A stretch of 47,729 bases of DNA from Myxococcales bacterium. Its GTDB lineage: Bacteria; Myxococcota_A; SURF-8. Within the stretch, counting starts at the first letter, position 1, and each line of letters starts with the position of its first letter. A program made the translations under genes and the position numbers. The notes beneath the pieces are model-generated. The model did no database searches. It was not told where the DNA came from and worked only from the letters and a program-made list of their open reading frames with translations. The stretch covers positions 1-47,729 of the forward strand of contig QZKR01000168.1 of NCBI GenBank assembly GCA_003598065.1. The letters run 5' to 3'. Below are positions 25,757 through 33,931 of the stretch, piece after piece.

Positions 25757-27205
25757 ATGTTGACTTTCCGTTCCAACACGAATCTCTGGTCCCTCGTCGT
25801 CGCTTTTGCCGTTCTGACGGCCTGCCTGACGGCGGCCTGCGGCGGCGAAAAGACCGAACCGGCCGTCGATGGCGACGAAGACGGAGACGGCGACGCCGAC
25901 ATTGATGAGACCGACCCGGACCCTGTGACCGAGCCGACGAAGCTCTTGCTCGGCTACGGCGAAGCCGATGTCTCCCCGCCCTTGGGAACGGTCCTGGGCG
26001 GTTTCGGCGCGCCGGGCGGCGTGCGCAAGATCACGGCGATTCACGACCCGCTCTTGGCCCAGGCGGCGTTGTTCGTCAACGACGCCGGCGAAGCGTTTCT
26101 GCTCATCAGCCTCGACTCGGCCGGCTACTTCTTCGAATTCGGCGACTGGGGGCCGGGCGTCCGCGAGTTGCGGCGGACGATCGCCGAACGCCTCGCCGAC
26201 AAGGTGACGCTTTTGCCCGAGCACATCCTCGTCGCCTCCAGCCACAGCCACGCGGCGACGGACCTCGTCGGCTTCTGGCAGCGCGTCAAAGAGGGCGTCC
26301 CCAAGGATCTGCTCGGCTGGCACGTGGAGAAAATCACGGAAGCGGCGGCGGCGGCGGCCGACAAGCTGGAGCAAGTCGAACTTTACTACGGCGAAACGGA
26401 GCTTGTCGGTTACTCCGGCCGGGATCGGCAATGCTCGGAGATCATCGACAACTCGGTCTCCGTGCTCCAGGCGCGCTACGCCGGCGGCGACGCGCCCGTG
26501 ACGATCGTCGATTACGCCAAGCATCCGACGGTGCTGGGCGAAAGGAACGTGGAGGCCTCGGCCGACTGGGTATGGGGTCTGCGCGACGTGCTGGGCGCGC
26601 AAACCGGCGGGCCGGTGATGTATTTGCAGGGCTTTGTCGCCGCCGTCCACGACGGCCCGAAGATGAGCGAGATCGAGGGCGCGGATGATTTCGAACGGGC
26701 TTACGAGACGGGCCGCGTCGTGGCCGAGGCGGCGGGATCGATTCTCGACGATTTGACGAAGGGCGAAACGTACGCGATCCGCCACCAATGGGGTCACTAC
26801 GAAAGCCCGGGGGACGGGGAATATCTCGTTACGGTATACGGCCTTTTCGAGATGCCGAAGCGCGCCATCACGACCGACGGGACGGGCCGCTTTTGGGTCA
26901 AGACGCTGGAAGTCTCGTGGCACCTGCTCGGCCCGGCCGAATTCGCCGTTTTCCCCGGCGAGGGCACGCCCGAATATTCCCTGGCGCTCAAGGAACGCAT
27001 GGTCAGCCCGGCGCATTTCGTGGTGGGCCTGGGCAACGACTGCATCGGCTACCTGATCGATCCCGAATCCGCCGCCGCCGACACGTCCGGTCAGTTGGCG
27101 GGCTACGAACTCAAGATGGGCTTAGGCCCCGAAGGCGGCCCGCGCACCTGGACGGCGATGGAGTCGTTGGGCTGGTTCGACGGCGGCTGGCGGGGCGAGG
27201 ACTAA
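25757..27205 (+). CDS. Neutral/alkaline ceramidase-domain lipoprotein with DGD linker
   Basis: 482 residues from ATG 25757. The signal peptide ends in a lipobox, best read as VLTAC (Cys23), with a second candidate at Cys28. A short DGD-rich linker follows (residues about 37-57). The body begins LLLGYGEADVSPPLGTVLGGFG, the opening typical of neutral ceramidase-like N-terminal domains, and has ILVASSHSHAATDLVGFWQ, equivalent to their metal-binding S-H-x-H segment. In known enzymes this domain hydrolyses N-acyl sphingosine, but many bacterial members have unknown substrates. The C-terminal region (FPGEGTPEYSLALKERM...VVGLGNDCIGYLI) also fits. Probably outer-membrane anchored. Confidence 0.75.
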   Translation: MLTFRSNTNLWSLVVAFAVLTACLTAACGGEKTEPAVDGDEDGDGDADIDETDPDPVTEPTKLLLGYGEADVSPPLGTVLGGFGAPGGVRKITAIHDPLLAQAALFVNDAGEAFLLISLDSAGYFFEFGDWGPGVRELRRTIAERLADKVTLLPEHILVASSHSHAATDLVGFWQRVKEGVPKDLLGWHVEKITEAAAAAADKLEQVELYYGETELVGYSGRDRQCSEIIDNSVSVLQARYAGGDAPVTIVDYAKHPTVLGERNVEASADWVWGLRDVLGAQTGGPVMYLQGFVAAVHDGPKMSEIEGADDFERAYETGRVVAEAAGSILDDLTKGETYAIRHQWGHYESPGDGEYLVTVYGLFEMPKRAITTDGTGRFWVKTLEVSWHLLGPAEFAVFPGEGTPEYSLALKERMVSPAHFVVGLGNDCIGYLIDPESAAADTSGQLAGYELKMGLGPEGGPRTWTAMESLGWFDGGWRGED

Positions 27206-27231
27206 ATATTTTTCCATTCCGCTTAAGCGTT

Positions 27232-27292
27232 GTCATTCCCGCGCACGCGGGAATCCACGTCCAGGCTGGACCCCCGCTTTCGCGGGGGTGAC
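27232..27292. repeat. REP-like double-hairpin intergenic element
   Basis: Two hairpins lie in tandem: ATTCCCGCG/CGCGGGAAT (27235-27254) and ACCCCCGC/GCGGGGGT (27270-27289). The whole is flanked by GTCA and TGAC and contains TCCA/TGGA as inner inverted repeat. This is the well-known 'CATTCCCGC..GCGGGAATCCA' type of dispersed palindrome. It lies between two convergent genes and may also act as terminator or mRNA stabiliser. Confidence 0.75.
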
Positions 27293-27322
27293 GGGGCAGA
27301 GAATTTCGTTCAATCAGACACT

Positions 27323-30016
27323 TTATGGTTCGCTTTCCCCGCGTTCGATTTTCCTTCCCCGCCGCGGGGCGTCCACGCGCACCGGCGGCTCGGTCCCCTT
27401 GATGTAACGCCAGTACAACTCCGCCGCCTCGGGATTTTTGTCGATGTCGTCCCAGTCGAGCGTGCTCGAAAGGCGGGTCAGCGCGTTTTCCGGTCCCTCG
27501 TAAATTTTCTCGGGATAGCGGCGCGGCTCCATCGCGTAAGGCGTCGTGTCGGGCCGGAGGCGGAAAATGTCGTACATTCCCGAGGCCAGGTTGTCGAAGC
27601 GGTTCATCGGCTTCGAGCCCAGAAGCAGCTCGATCGTCTTGTGGATATTGGGCATGCTGTAGGCCACGGAAGACACGTACTGCCGCTTGACGTAAGGACC
27701 GATCGCCAGCGCCGGGCAGCGGTGCTTGTCGATGTGGTCGAAGCCGTGCTGCGAATCGTCCTCGAAAATGAAGATCACCGATTGCTCCCAGATCGGACTG
27801 TTGGCGATCGTATCGATCGCGATTCCCACCCCCTCGTCGTTGTCGGCCACCCAGTGCTCGGGCGTCAGTTGGCCGACGCGCAGCCCGAAGGCATGGTTGT
27901 TGGGGAAAAACACCCAGCTCATCGCCGGCATCGCGCCGTCCGCCAGCCGCTTCTCGAACTCCGCCTTGAACATCGCCCCCCGGTCGCGATCGAGCCATTC
28001 CTGGCCGAGGTTCCAGGGGTAGTCGGCCATGTAGCTGTCGCGGTAGGTGGTGAACGCCTCCGCGCCGAAATTCTCGATGCCGCCGTAGCCGTAGACGGAG
28101 ATGCCCTGCTGGATCAGGTGCGGCAGGAAGAATTGCGACTCCGGGATCGTCCCGGCGGTGACGGAGACCACCGGATCGCTGAAGCCGAAGCCGGCGTAGC
28201 CCAGCACCCAGGTCTTCTCCACCCAGTCCGGTTCGATGGACGCCGCCGCCCATTGATGGCCGTCGATGCTGCTCTCGGAGTCGCAGAAGAAGTTGTCGAA
28301 GAGCGTGAAAGCGCGCGCCAACTTGCGCTGGTTGGGGATCACGTCCTCGCCCCACAGGGCGTACGACGGCTCGCCGTCGCCGACGCCGAGATCGCCATAA
28401 GCAGAGTCGTAGGCGAAATTTTCCTTGAGGATCAGAAACACGTACTTGACGGGGCTTTCGCGCGTCTCGCCGGGCGAGGGCAGGGGGGTGTCGTTGCCTA
28501 GGGAGAAATCGAAGTAGCCCGACTGCCGTTCGTTGTTGGCGACCACCGTCGCCGTCATTTCCGTGAGGGCGTTCGCGTCGGGGACCGGCATTTTGAAGAG
28601 CGTGGAAAAAATCTGCCGGCCCACGGCATCGTGGTCCTCGCGAGACGATTCGGGGCCTTCGCCCAGGTATTCGGTGGGGCCGTCGCCGCGCCCCTTGCCG
28701 TTGAGCACGTACAGCGTTTCTCCGTCCGGCGAGAGCGCGATGTCCGTCGGATACCATTCGGTGGGGATCAGGCCCGTCACCTCGCCCGCGTCGAGGTCGA
28801 GCACGGCCACGAGATTCTCGCCCGCGCCGGTGACGTAGAGCGTTTTTCCGTCCGGCGAGATGGCGGCGAAGATCGGCTGGATGCCTTTCAGCGCCTCCGG
28901 GTCGGCATGCAGCGATAGGCGCCGCCGCACTTCCAGCGACTGGACATCGATCTCGAAAACGTCGTCCGACTTGTTGCACACGGCGTAGAGCTTCGAGCCG
29001 TCGGGCGAGAAGACGAGCCCTTCCGGCGCGAGGCCGACCGCGATCGCGCCGAGCGACTGCCCCGCCTCCAGATCGAAAACGGCGATCGTGTCGCCGTCGT
29101 CGGGACGGTTCACCGTCGCCCAGTTGGCGACGAACAGCCGCTTGCCGTCCGGGGTGAGGGCGGTCATGTAGGCGGTGCGGCCGGCCGAAAGCCGCCAGAG
29201 CTGCTCGCCGTCGGCGAGGTTGACGGCGACGGTCGCGCCCTGCAGGTCGCAGGTGACATAAAGCGTCGTTTCGTCCGGATCGAAGGAAATGTCGGTCGTG
29301 TAGCAGCCGTCCACGGAAATCGAACGGGCCAGGGCGAATTCGTCGCCCTGGCGCTCGAAGATATGCACGCGCTCGTCCTCGCCGCCGACGACGTAGAGCC
29401 GCCCGCCGGTTTGGTTCCAGCGCAGGCCGACGTACATCGAGCCGCGCGGCATGGCGATCTCCTGCTTGATTTGCAGACTCGCCGCATCGACGAAGCGCAG
29501 CATATGCTTCTTGTTGGTCCAGTTGTCGGGGTTCTGCACCGTGCCGAAGCCGTTTTCGTTGATGGCCAGAAGCGTCCCGTCGGGACTGAATTCCATGTTC
29601 GTGGCGAAGGTGCCCAAGAGGATCGATGGCGCGGCGCGGCGCAGCAGCCGGCCGTTGACGAGCATGTTTTCGTCGGCGTCGTCGTTGCTGGGACGGCGCA
29701 GGGCGTCGGGATTCAGCGTCGGGACGACGGGCGTCGCGCAATGGCCGTCCCGGCAGACTTCCTCCTCGGGGCAGTCGGCGTACGTTTCGCAGGGAGGGCC
29801 CAGCTCGACCTCGGGTTCGGGATCGCCTTCGGCGTCCTCGCCGCTCTCCTCGCCATCGTCATCGGTGTCGGCGTTGTCGGCGTCCTGGTCGCCGTCCGAG
29901 ACGGATTCGTCGCCGTCGGACGGAGAGATGCCGTTGTCGCCGCCGTCGCTGCAAGCAGTGAGAGCGACGAAAAGGAAAATCATGAGCAAAAGCGGCCAAG
30001 AATTCAGGTGAATCAT
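27323..30016 (-). CDS. Lipoprotein with DGD linker, beta-propeller and phosphoesterase (PF04185-like) domain
   Basis: 897 residues from ATG 30016 (AAAGGA upstream). Lipobox VALTAC gives Cys22, and the DGD/acidic linker follows at about residues 28-70. A small Cys module (CETYADCPEEEVCRDGHC) comes next. Residues about 115-500 form a YVTN/Lactonase-like beta-propeller with repeated 'SPDG-x-x-LYV' units. The C-terminal region resembles the phospholipase C/acid-phosphatase phosphoesterase family: VFLILKENFAYDSAYGDLG, an Asn/Asp-rich core, SVIFIFEDDSQHGFDHIDKHRCPALAIGPYVKR and PNIHKTIELLLG. Such proteins hydrolyse phosphoester bonds or are uncharacterised. Outer-membrane or surface location is inferred. 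Confidence 0.78.
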   Translation of the reverse strand: MIHLNSWPLLLMIFLFVALTACSDGGDNGISPSDGDESVSDGDQDADNADTDDDGEESGEDAEGDPEPEVELGPPCETYADCPEEEVCRDGHCATPVVPTLNPDALRRPSNDDADENMLVNGRLLRRAAPSILLGTFATNMEFSPDGTLLAINENGFGTVQNPDNWTNKKHMLRFVDAASLQIKQEIAMPRGSMYVGLRWNQTGGRLYVVGGEDERVHIFERQGDEFALARSISVDGCYTTDISFDPDETTLYVTCDLQGATVAVNLADGEQLWRLSAGRTAYMTALTPDGKRLFVANWATVNRPDDGDTIAVFDLEAGQSLGAIAVGLAPEGLVFSPDGSKLYAVCNKSDDVFEIDVQSLEVRRRLSLHADPEALKGIQPIFAAISPDGKTLYVTGAGENLVAVLDLDAGEVTGLIPTEWYPTDIALSPDGETLYVLNGKGRGDGPTEYLGEGPESSREDHDAVGRQIFSTLFKMPVPDANALTEMTATVVANNERQSGYFDFSLGNDTPLPSPGETRESPVKYVFLILKENFAYDSAYGDLGVGDGEPSYALWGEDVIPNQRKLARAFTLFDNFFCDSESSIDGHQWAAASIEPDWVEKTWVLGYAGFGFSDPVVSVTAGTIPESQFFLPHLIQQGISVYGYGGIENFGAEAFTTYRDSYMADYPWNLGQEWLDRDRGAMFKAEFEKRLADGAMPAMSWVFFPNNHAFGLRVGQLTPEHWVADNDEGVGIAIDTIANSPIWEQSVIFIFEDDSQHGFDHIDKHRCPALAIGPYVKRQYVSSVAYSMPNIHKTIELLLGSKPMNRFDNLASGMYDIFRLRPDTTPYAMEPRRYPEKIYEGPENALTRLSSTLDWDDIDKNPEAAELYWRYIKGTEPPVRVDAPRRGRKIERGESEP

Positions 30017-30171
30017 GGGTGTTCCTTTCCAAGCGCGGTTACGAAAATTCCGCGCGCAACGCAACGCGCCGTCGGTTCCTGCCGCCGTAACGATAAATAC
30101 CTTCGAACGCCCCATGATACGCCGGGCAAGTCGGCGCTGCCAATAGGCAATACCGGTTTCTCATTTCTCCC

Positions 30172-30199
30172 TTGACGCGACGCGGCGGAGCGCTACAAT
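30172..30199 (+). promoter_or_regulatory. Sigma-70-type promoter of the acyl-CoA dehydrogenase gene
   Basis: TTGACG (30172-30177, 5/6 match), a 16-bp spacer and TACAAT (30194-30199, 5/6 match), about 50 bp upstream of ATG 30255. It is the best housekeeping-type promoter seen in this window. Confidence 0.68.
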
Positions 30200-30254
30200 G
30201 AAAACGAATGAGCCCTCATTCACCGTCAACCGCCGGAAGGCAAAGGAGCGTCTC

Positions 30255-32096
30255 ATGTTTCGTATCGACGACCGCGACATCCGTTTCAACCTCTGGGAAT
30301 ACCTCAACCTCGACGAAATCATCAAATTGCCCGCCTACGCCGAGCTCGATCGCGAAACGGTGGAGATCCTTCTGGCCAACGCCTTCAAGATGGCCAAGGA
30401 CGTCATCGCGCCGTCCAATATGCCCGGCGACCGCGAGGGCTGCCACTACAATCCGGACGGCACCGTAACCACGCCGAAGGGCTATAAAGAAATGTACGAC
30501 GCCTACGTCGGCGACGGCTGGATCGGCCTTACGGTTCCCGGCGAGTGGGGCGGCGTCGGCGCGCCGCAGATGGTGGGCATGGCGGCCTCCGAGGCGTTCG
30601 TCGGCGCCAACGCCGCCTTCGGAATGTATCCCGGCCTCACCCACGGCGCGCTCGCGCTGATCATGGATGAAGGCACCGAGGAGCAGAAGAAGACGTTCTT
30701 GGAGAAAATGATCACGGGCCAGTGGGGCGGCACGATGTGTCTCACCGAGGCCGGCGCGGGCTCGGACGTCGGCGCGAACAAAACCTCGGCCGTCAAGGTC
30801 CGCGAGGGCTACTACAAGATCACCGGCCAGAAGATCTTCATCTCCTCCGGCGATCACGACCTGGTGGAGAACAACATTCACCTCGTGCTGGCCCGCACTC
30901 CCGACGCGCCCAAGGGCGTCAAGGGCCTGTCGCTGTTCATCGTGCCCAAACACCGCGTCAAAGCGGACGGCTCGCTGGGCCAGTTCAACGACGTCACCTG
31001 CGTCGGCATCGAGCACAAGATGGGCATCAAGGCGTCCTCCACCTGCACGCTGGCCTTCGGCGAGAAGGACGCCTGCGAGGGCTGGCTGATCGGCAAGGAA
31101 GGCGACGGCATCAAGATCATGTTCCACATGATGAACGAAGCCCGCCTCGGCGTGGGTCTCCAGGGCCTGGGCGTGGCCGCCGCCGCCTACAACGAGGCGC
31201 TGGATTACGCCCGCGAGCGCGTCCAGGGCGCGGACGCCGCGCGCTTCAAGGACCCGACCGCAACGGCCGTCCCGATCATCAACCATCCCGACGTGCGGCG
31301 CATGCTGATGATCCAGCGGGCGATCGTCCACGGCATGCGCGCCCTGATGCTGAAGACGGCGCGCTACGCCGACCTGGCGCTGAAGGGCTCGGGCGAGGCG
31401 CAGGAGAAGGCGAAAGGGATGCTGGAGCTGCTCACGCCGATCTGCAAGGGCTACGGCACCGATCAGGCCTTCGACGTGACGCGGCTGGCGATCCAGACGC
31501 TCGGCGGTTACGGCTACGTTTCCGAGTACCCCTGCGAACAGTACATGCGCGACGCCAAGATCTTCTCCATCTACGAAGGCACCAACGGCATTCAGGCCAT
31601 GGACCTCATCGGCCGCAAAATGGGCATGAAGGGCGGCATGGTGTTCATGAACTTCGTCACCGAGATGCAGGAGCACCTGGCGCGTCTCAAGGAGCACGCC
31701 GCGACGCGCGATTTCGCGGCCGAGTTCGAGCAGACGCTCGGCGACATGCAGAATCTGGCCATGACCTTCATGGGCAAGGGCATGGAAGGCAAAATCGTCG
31801 ATGTGCTCTTGAACGCCACGTCCTTCCTGCGCTTCATGGGCAACCTGAGTCTGGCCTGGCTGCACGGCGAGATGGCGATGCTCGCCGCCGACAAGCTGGC
31901 CGCGATTTTCAAGGCCAAGGGCGCGAAGGACGACGCGGCGCAAAAAGCCCTGCTCAACGATTCGCCCGAAGCGGCCTTTTACGACGGCAAGGTCAAGACG
32001 GCGCGCTTCTACCACAACGCGCTTCTGCCCGAGAACCGCAGCCTCGCGCAGTCGATGCTGAAGGAAGACAACTCGGTTATGGAGATCGTGCTCTAG
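30255..32096 (+). CDS. Acyl-CoA dehydrogenase
   Basis: 613 residues. An N-terminal helical domain is followed by the flavin-binding core with GGTMCLTEAGAGSDVGANKTSA and IFISSGDHDL. The C-terminal helices hold QTLGGYGYVSEYPCEQYMRDAKIFSIYEGTNGIQAMDLIGRK. The Glu in IYEGTNGIQ is the position of the catalytic base in many family members. An extra C-terminal region of about 130 residues, as in FadE/AcdA-like long forms, makes it larger than short-chain dehydrogenases (about 380 residues). It oxidises an acyl-CoA to the 2-enoyl-CoA, passing electrons to ETF. AAAGGAG precedes ATG 30255; an in-frame ATG at 30198 lies inside the promoter. It appears monocistronic. Chain length is not predictable. Confidence 0.88.
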   Translation: MFRIDDRDIRFNLWEYLNLDEIIKLPAYAELDRETVEILLANAFKMAKDVIAPSNMPGDREGCHYNPDGTVTTPKGYKEMYDAYVGDGWIGLTVPGEWGGVGAPQMVGMAASEAFVGANAAFGMYPGLTHGALALIMDEGTEEQKKTFLEKMITGQWGGTMCLTEAGAGSDVGANKTSAVKVREGYYKITGQKIFISSGDHDLVENNIHLVLARTPDAPKGVKGLSLFIVPKHRVKADGSLGQFNDVTCVGIEHKMGIKASSTCTLAFGEKDACEGWLIGKEGDGIKIMFHMMNEARLGVGLQGLGVAAAAYNEALDYARERVQGADAARFKDPTATAVPIINHPDVRRMLMIQRAIVHGMRALMLKTARYADLALKGSGEAQEKAKGMLELLTPICKGYGTDQAFDVTRLAIQTLGGYGYVSEYPCEQYMRDAKIFSIYEGTNGIQAMDLIGRKMGMKGGMVFMNFVTEMQEHLARLKEHAATRDFAAEFEQTLGDMQNLAMTFMGKGMEGKIVDVLLNATSFLRFMGNLSLAWLHGEMAMLAADKLAAIFKAKGAKDDAAQKALLNDSPEAAFYDGKVKTARFYHNALLPENRSLAQSMLKEDNSVMEIVL

Positions 32097-32128
32097 CGTT
32101 TTTAGCGCAATGCAGGTTCGATCAGGCG

Positions 32129-32152
32129 ACGGCCGCCCGAAAGGGCGGCCGT
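32129..32152 (+). terminator. Terminator hairpin after acyl-CoA dehydrogenase
   Basis: A 10-bp stem, ACGGCCGCCC (32129-32138) with GGGCGGCCGT (32143-32152), encloses a GAAA tetraloop. Outer ATGCAG/CTGCAT arms may extend it. The T-run is weak. Confidence 0.65.
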
Positions 32153-32285
32153 TCTGCATCTGGAGCAGCGGGACGGCTTCGGCTCCCGCCGATTTTGCTT
32201 AACGCTGCTCAAATTTATTGCTATCTTTAACTCACGCCTTTTCCAACTTGATCTCGCATAATCCACATTGTTGAAGGAGATCGGC

Positions 32286-33011
32286 ATGTCGAGAAGCAAT
32301 CTTGCTGTTTTCCTGTCGTTCGGCCTGTGGCTTGTGCTTCTGCTCGCCGCTTGTTCGAGCGGCGAATCCGTCGATTTTTCCGCCGACAGCGACGAAGCGC
32401 CGACAGACGGCGACGCGACATCGGACGGAGACGAACCTCCTGCGGATGGCGATGGGGATGCCGAGCCGGCGGATGGGGACAATGATATCGATGCCGAGCT
32501 GTCAGACGGGGATGAAGAGACCGACGCCGAACCGACAGACGGCGACGCACCGACCGATGGCGATCTGACAGGTGGGGACGCGGATGAGGTCGAGGCGGAA
32601 GAGATCGAGACGGAAGAGGAAATCAGCGGCTGCGCGGACGCCCTGGCGTTGGAATGCGGCGACCGGCTGGCGCACAGCACGGTTGTCCAGGGCCGTCCGA
32701 ACGAATGGTTCGGTTACGGCTGCTCCGCACGGGCGGAGTCCGGGCGGGAAACGATCTATGCTTTTCAGACCGACGAGGACTGCCAGGTGGAAGTGCGGTT
32801 GACGAACCTTGTCGCTGACATCGATCTCTTTTTACTGAGCGACTGCAATCCGTTCACCTGTGAGGACTTTTCGTCCACTCCCCTCGGCATTCAGGATGTC
32901 GAGACGGTTAGCTTCGAAACGGAAGCCGGCCAGCGGCGCTTTGTCGTCGTGGACGGCTACGCCGAGGACGAGGGAGACTACACGATCGAGGTTGACTGCG
33001 CTTGCCCCTAG
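32286..33011 (+). CDS. DGD-linker lipoprotein with PPC-like domain
   Basis: 241 residues from ATG 32286, preceded by AAGGAGA; an upstream TTG in frame is less likely. Lipobox LLAAC gives Cys23. Residues about 40-115 are almost entirely DGD-type and Glu-rich linker. The C-terminal 120 residues (GRETIYAFQTDEDCQVEVRLTNLVADIDLFLLSDC...QRRFVVVDGYAEDEGDYTIEV) have the pattern of bacterial pre-peptidase C-terminal beta-sandwich domains, with several Cys that may form disulfides. These domains usually bind surfaces or assist secreted enzymes. Here one stands alone on a lipid-anchored stalk. The stop shares the palindrome CTAG with the convergent response-regulator gene. Confidence 0.7.
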   Translation: MSRSNLAVFLSFGLWLVLLLAACSSGESVDFSADSDEAPTDGDATSDGDEPPADGDGDAEPADGDNDIDAELSDGDEETDAEPTDGDAPTDGDLTGGDADEVEAEEIETEEEISGCADALALECGDRLAHSTVVQGRPNEWFGYGCSARAESGRETIYAFQTDEDCQVEVRLTNLVADIDLFLLSDCNPFTCEDFSSTPLGIQDVETVSFETEAGQRRFVVVDGYAEDEGDYTIEVDCACP

Positions 33012-33394
33012 CCGATCAGCTCGCGCACCTTGGCGAGCAGTTCGTCTTTGTCCACCGGCTTTTCGAAATACGCCTCGGGCGGACGCACCACTTTGCGGTG
33101 CTCGATGAAGCCCTTGAAGTCCTTGGTGATGCCGGTGATCATCACTACGGGGATGTTTTTGGTGGCGTCGTTCTCCTGCAGGTTGCGGAACATCCGCACG
33201 CCCGACTCCTCGGGCATGGTGATGTCCAGCGTGATCAGATCGGGCCGCTTCGACTTCGCCAGATCGAACCCTTCATGACCGTTCTTCGCCGTGAGCACGG
33301 CGTATCCCTGATCCGCAAAGTACGAGGAGAGATACGTCACCACGTCCGGTTCGTCATCCACGATCAAAATCGTTTTCGCCTTCTCCGCCGTCAT
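33008..33394 (-). CDS. Single-domain response regulator (CheY-like) 2
   Basis: 128 residues from ATG 33394, with a near-perfect AAAGGAGG site. Receiver features: acidic pair VDDEPD, phospho-acceptor Asp in PDLITLDITMPEESG, Thr in VMITGITKD and Lys in AYFEKPVDKDEL. No output domain. It is the last gene of the redox operon, 32 bp after the first regulator gene. It probably takes phosphate from the adjacent PAS kinase and acts by protein-protein contact; the target is unknown. Confidence 0.88.
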   Translation of the reverse strand: MTAEKAKTILIVDDEPDVVTYLSSYFADQGYAVLTAKNGHEGFDLAKSKRPDLITLDITMPEESGVRMFRNLQENDATKNIPVVMITGITKDFKGFIEHRKVVRPPEAYFEKPVDKDELLAKVRELIG

Positions 33395-33426
33395 GGCCTT
33401 CCTCCTTTGGTGCGGGGGCTCGCCCC

Positions 33427-33927
33427 CTATTTCAGGCTGTCGAGCATCTTCTTCAACGTCGCGGCGTCGGCAGCCTGCAGTTTCTTCAACAGCGCGCTTC
33501 GCAGCGCGTCCGCGTCCTCGGCCGGCTTGGCTTCGCTCTCGCCTCCGAGAAGCTGCTGCACGGCGCGGACGTAGGTCGCCGGGCTCACCGGCTTCTCCAG
33601 GTAAATGCCGGGGCCGGACATCGTCAGCTCCTCGAAATCGGCGCGGCCCAGTTCGTCGCGGGCGTGGCCGGTGACGATCAGCACGGGGATATTCGACCAT
33701 TCCTTGCGCTTCTGCAGCTCGCGATGCAGCATCGCCCCCGAGCGGCGCGGCATCACCAGATCGAGCGAAATCAGGTCCGGCGGGTCCTGCTTGATCTTCT
33801 CCAAGCCGTCCTCGCCGTCTTCCGCCGTCGTGACGGCGAAACCCGCATCCTCCAGCGCCGTAGCCAGATAGTTGCGCACGTCGGCCTCGTCATCGACCAC
33901 CAAGATTTTCTTCGTTTGGGTTTGCAT
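33427..33927 (-). CDS. Single-domain response regulator 1 with short helical tail
   Basis: 166 residues. The receiver domain has VVDDEADV, phospho-Asp in DLISLDLVMPRRSG, Thr in VLIVTGHA and Lys in IYLEKPVSP. A 35-residue tail rich in Ala and Leu (SALLKKLQAADAATLKKMLDSLK) follows and may be a docking helix. The start lies 4 bp after the stop of the histidine kinase, so the two are co-translated. Two single-domain regulators beside one kinase suggests a branched relay or a phosphate sink. Confidence 0.87.
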   Translation of the reverse strand: MQTQTKKILVVDDEADVRNYLATALEDAGFAVTTAEDGEDGLEKIKQDPPDLISLDLVMPRRSGAMLHRELQKRKEWSNIPVLIVTGHARDELGRADFEELTMSGPGIYLEKPVSPATYVRAVQQLLGGESEAKPAEDADALRSALLKKLQAADAATLKKMLDSLK

Positions 33928-33931
33928 GGGC

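Noticed and set aside
27111..29741. Second minus-strand frame across the phosphoesterase lipoprotein, ending with RHPRESGGPAWTW
   Set aside because: It is out of frame with the real gene, and its tail is the familiar false translation of the REP-like element.
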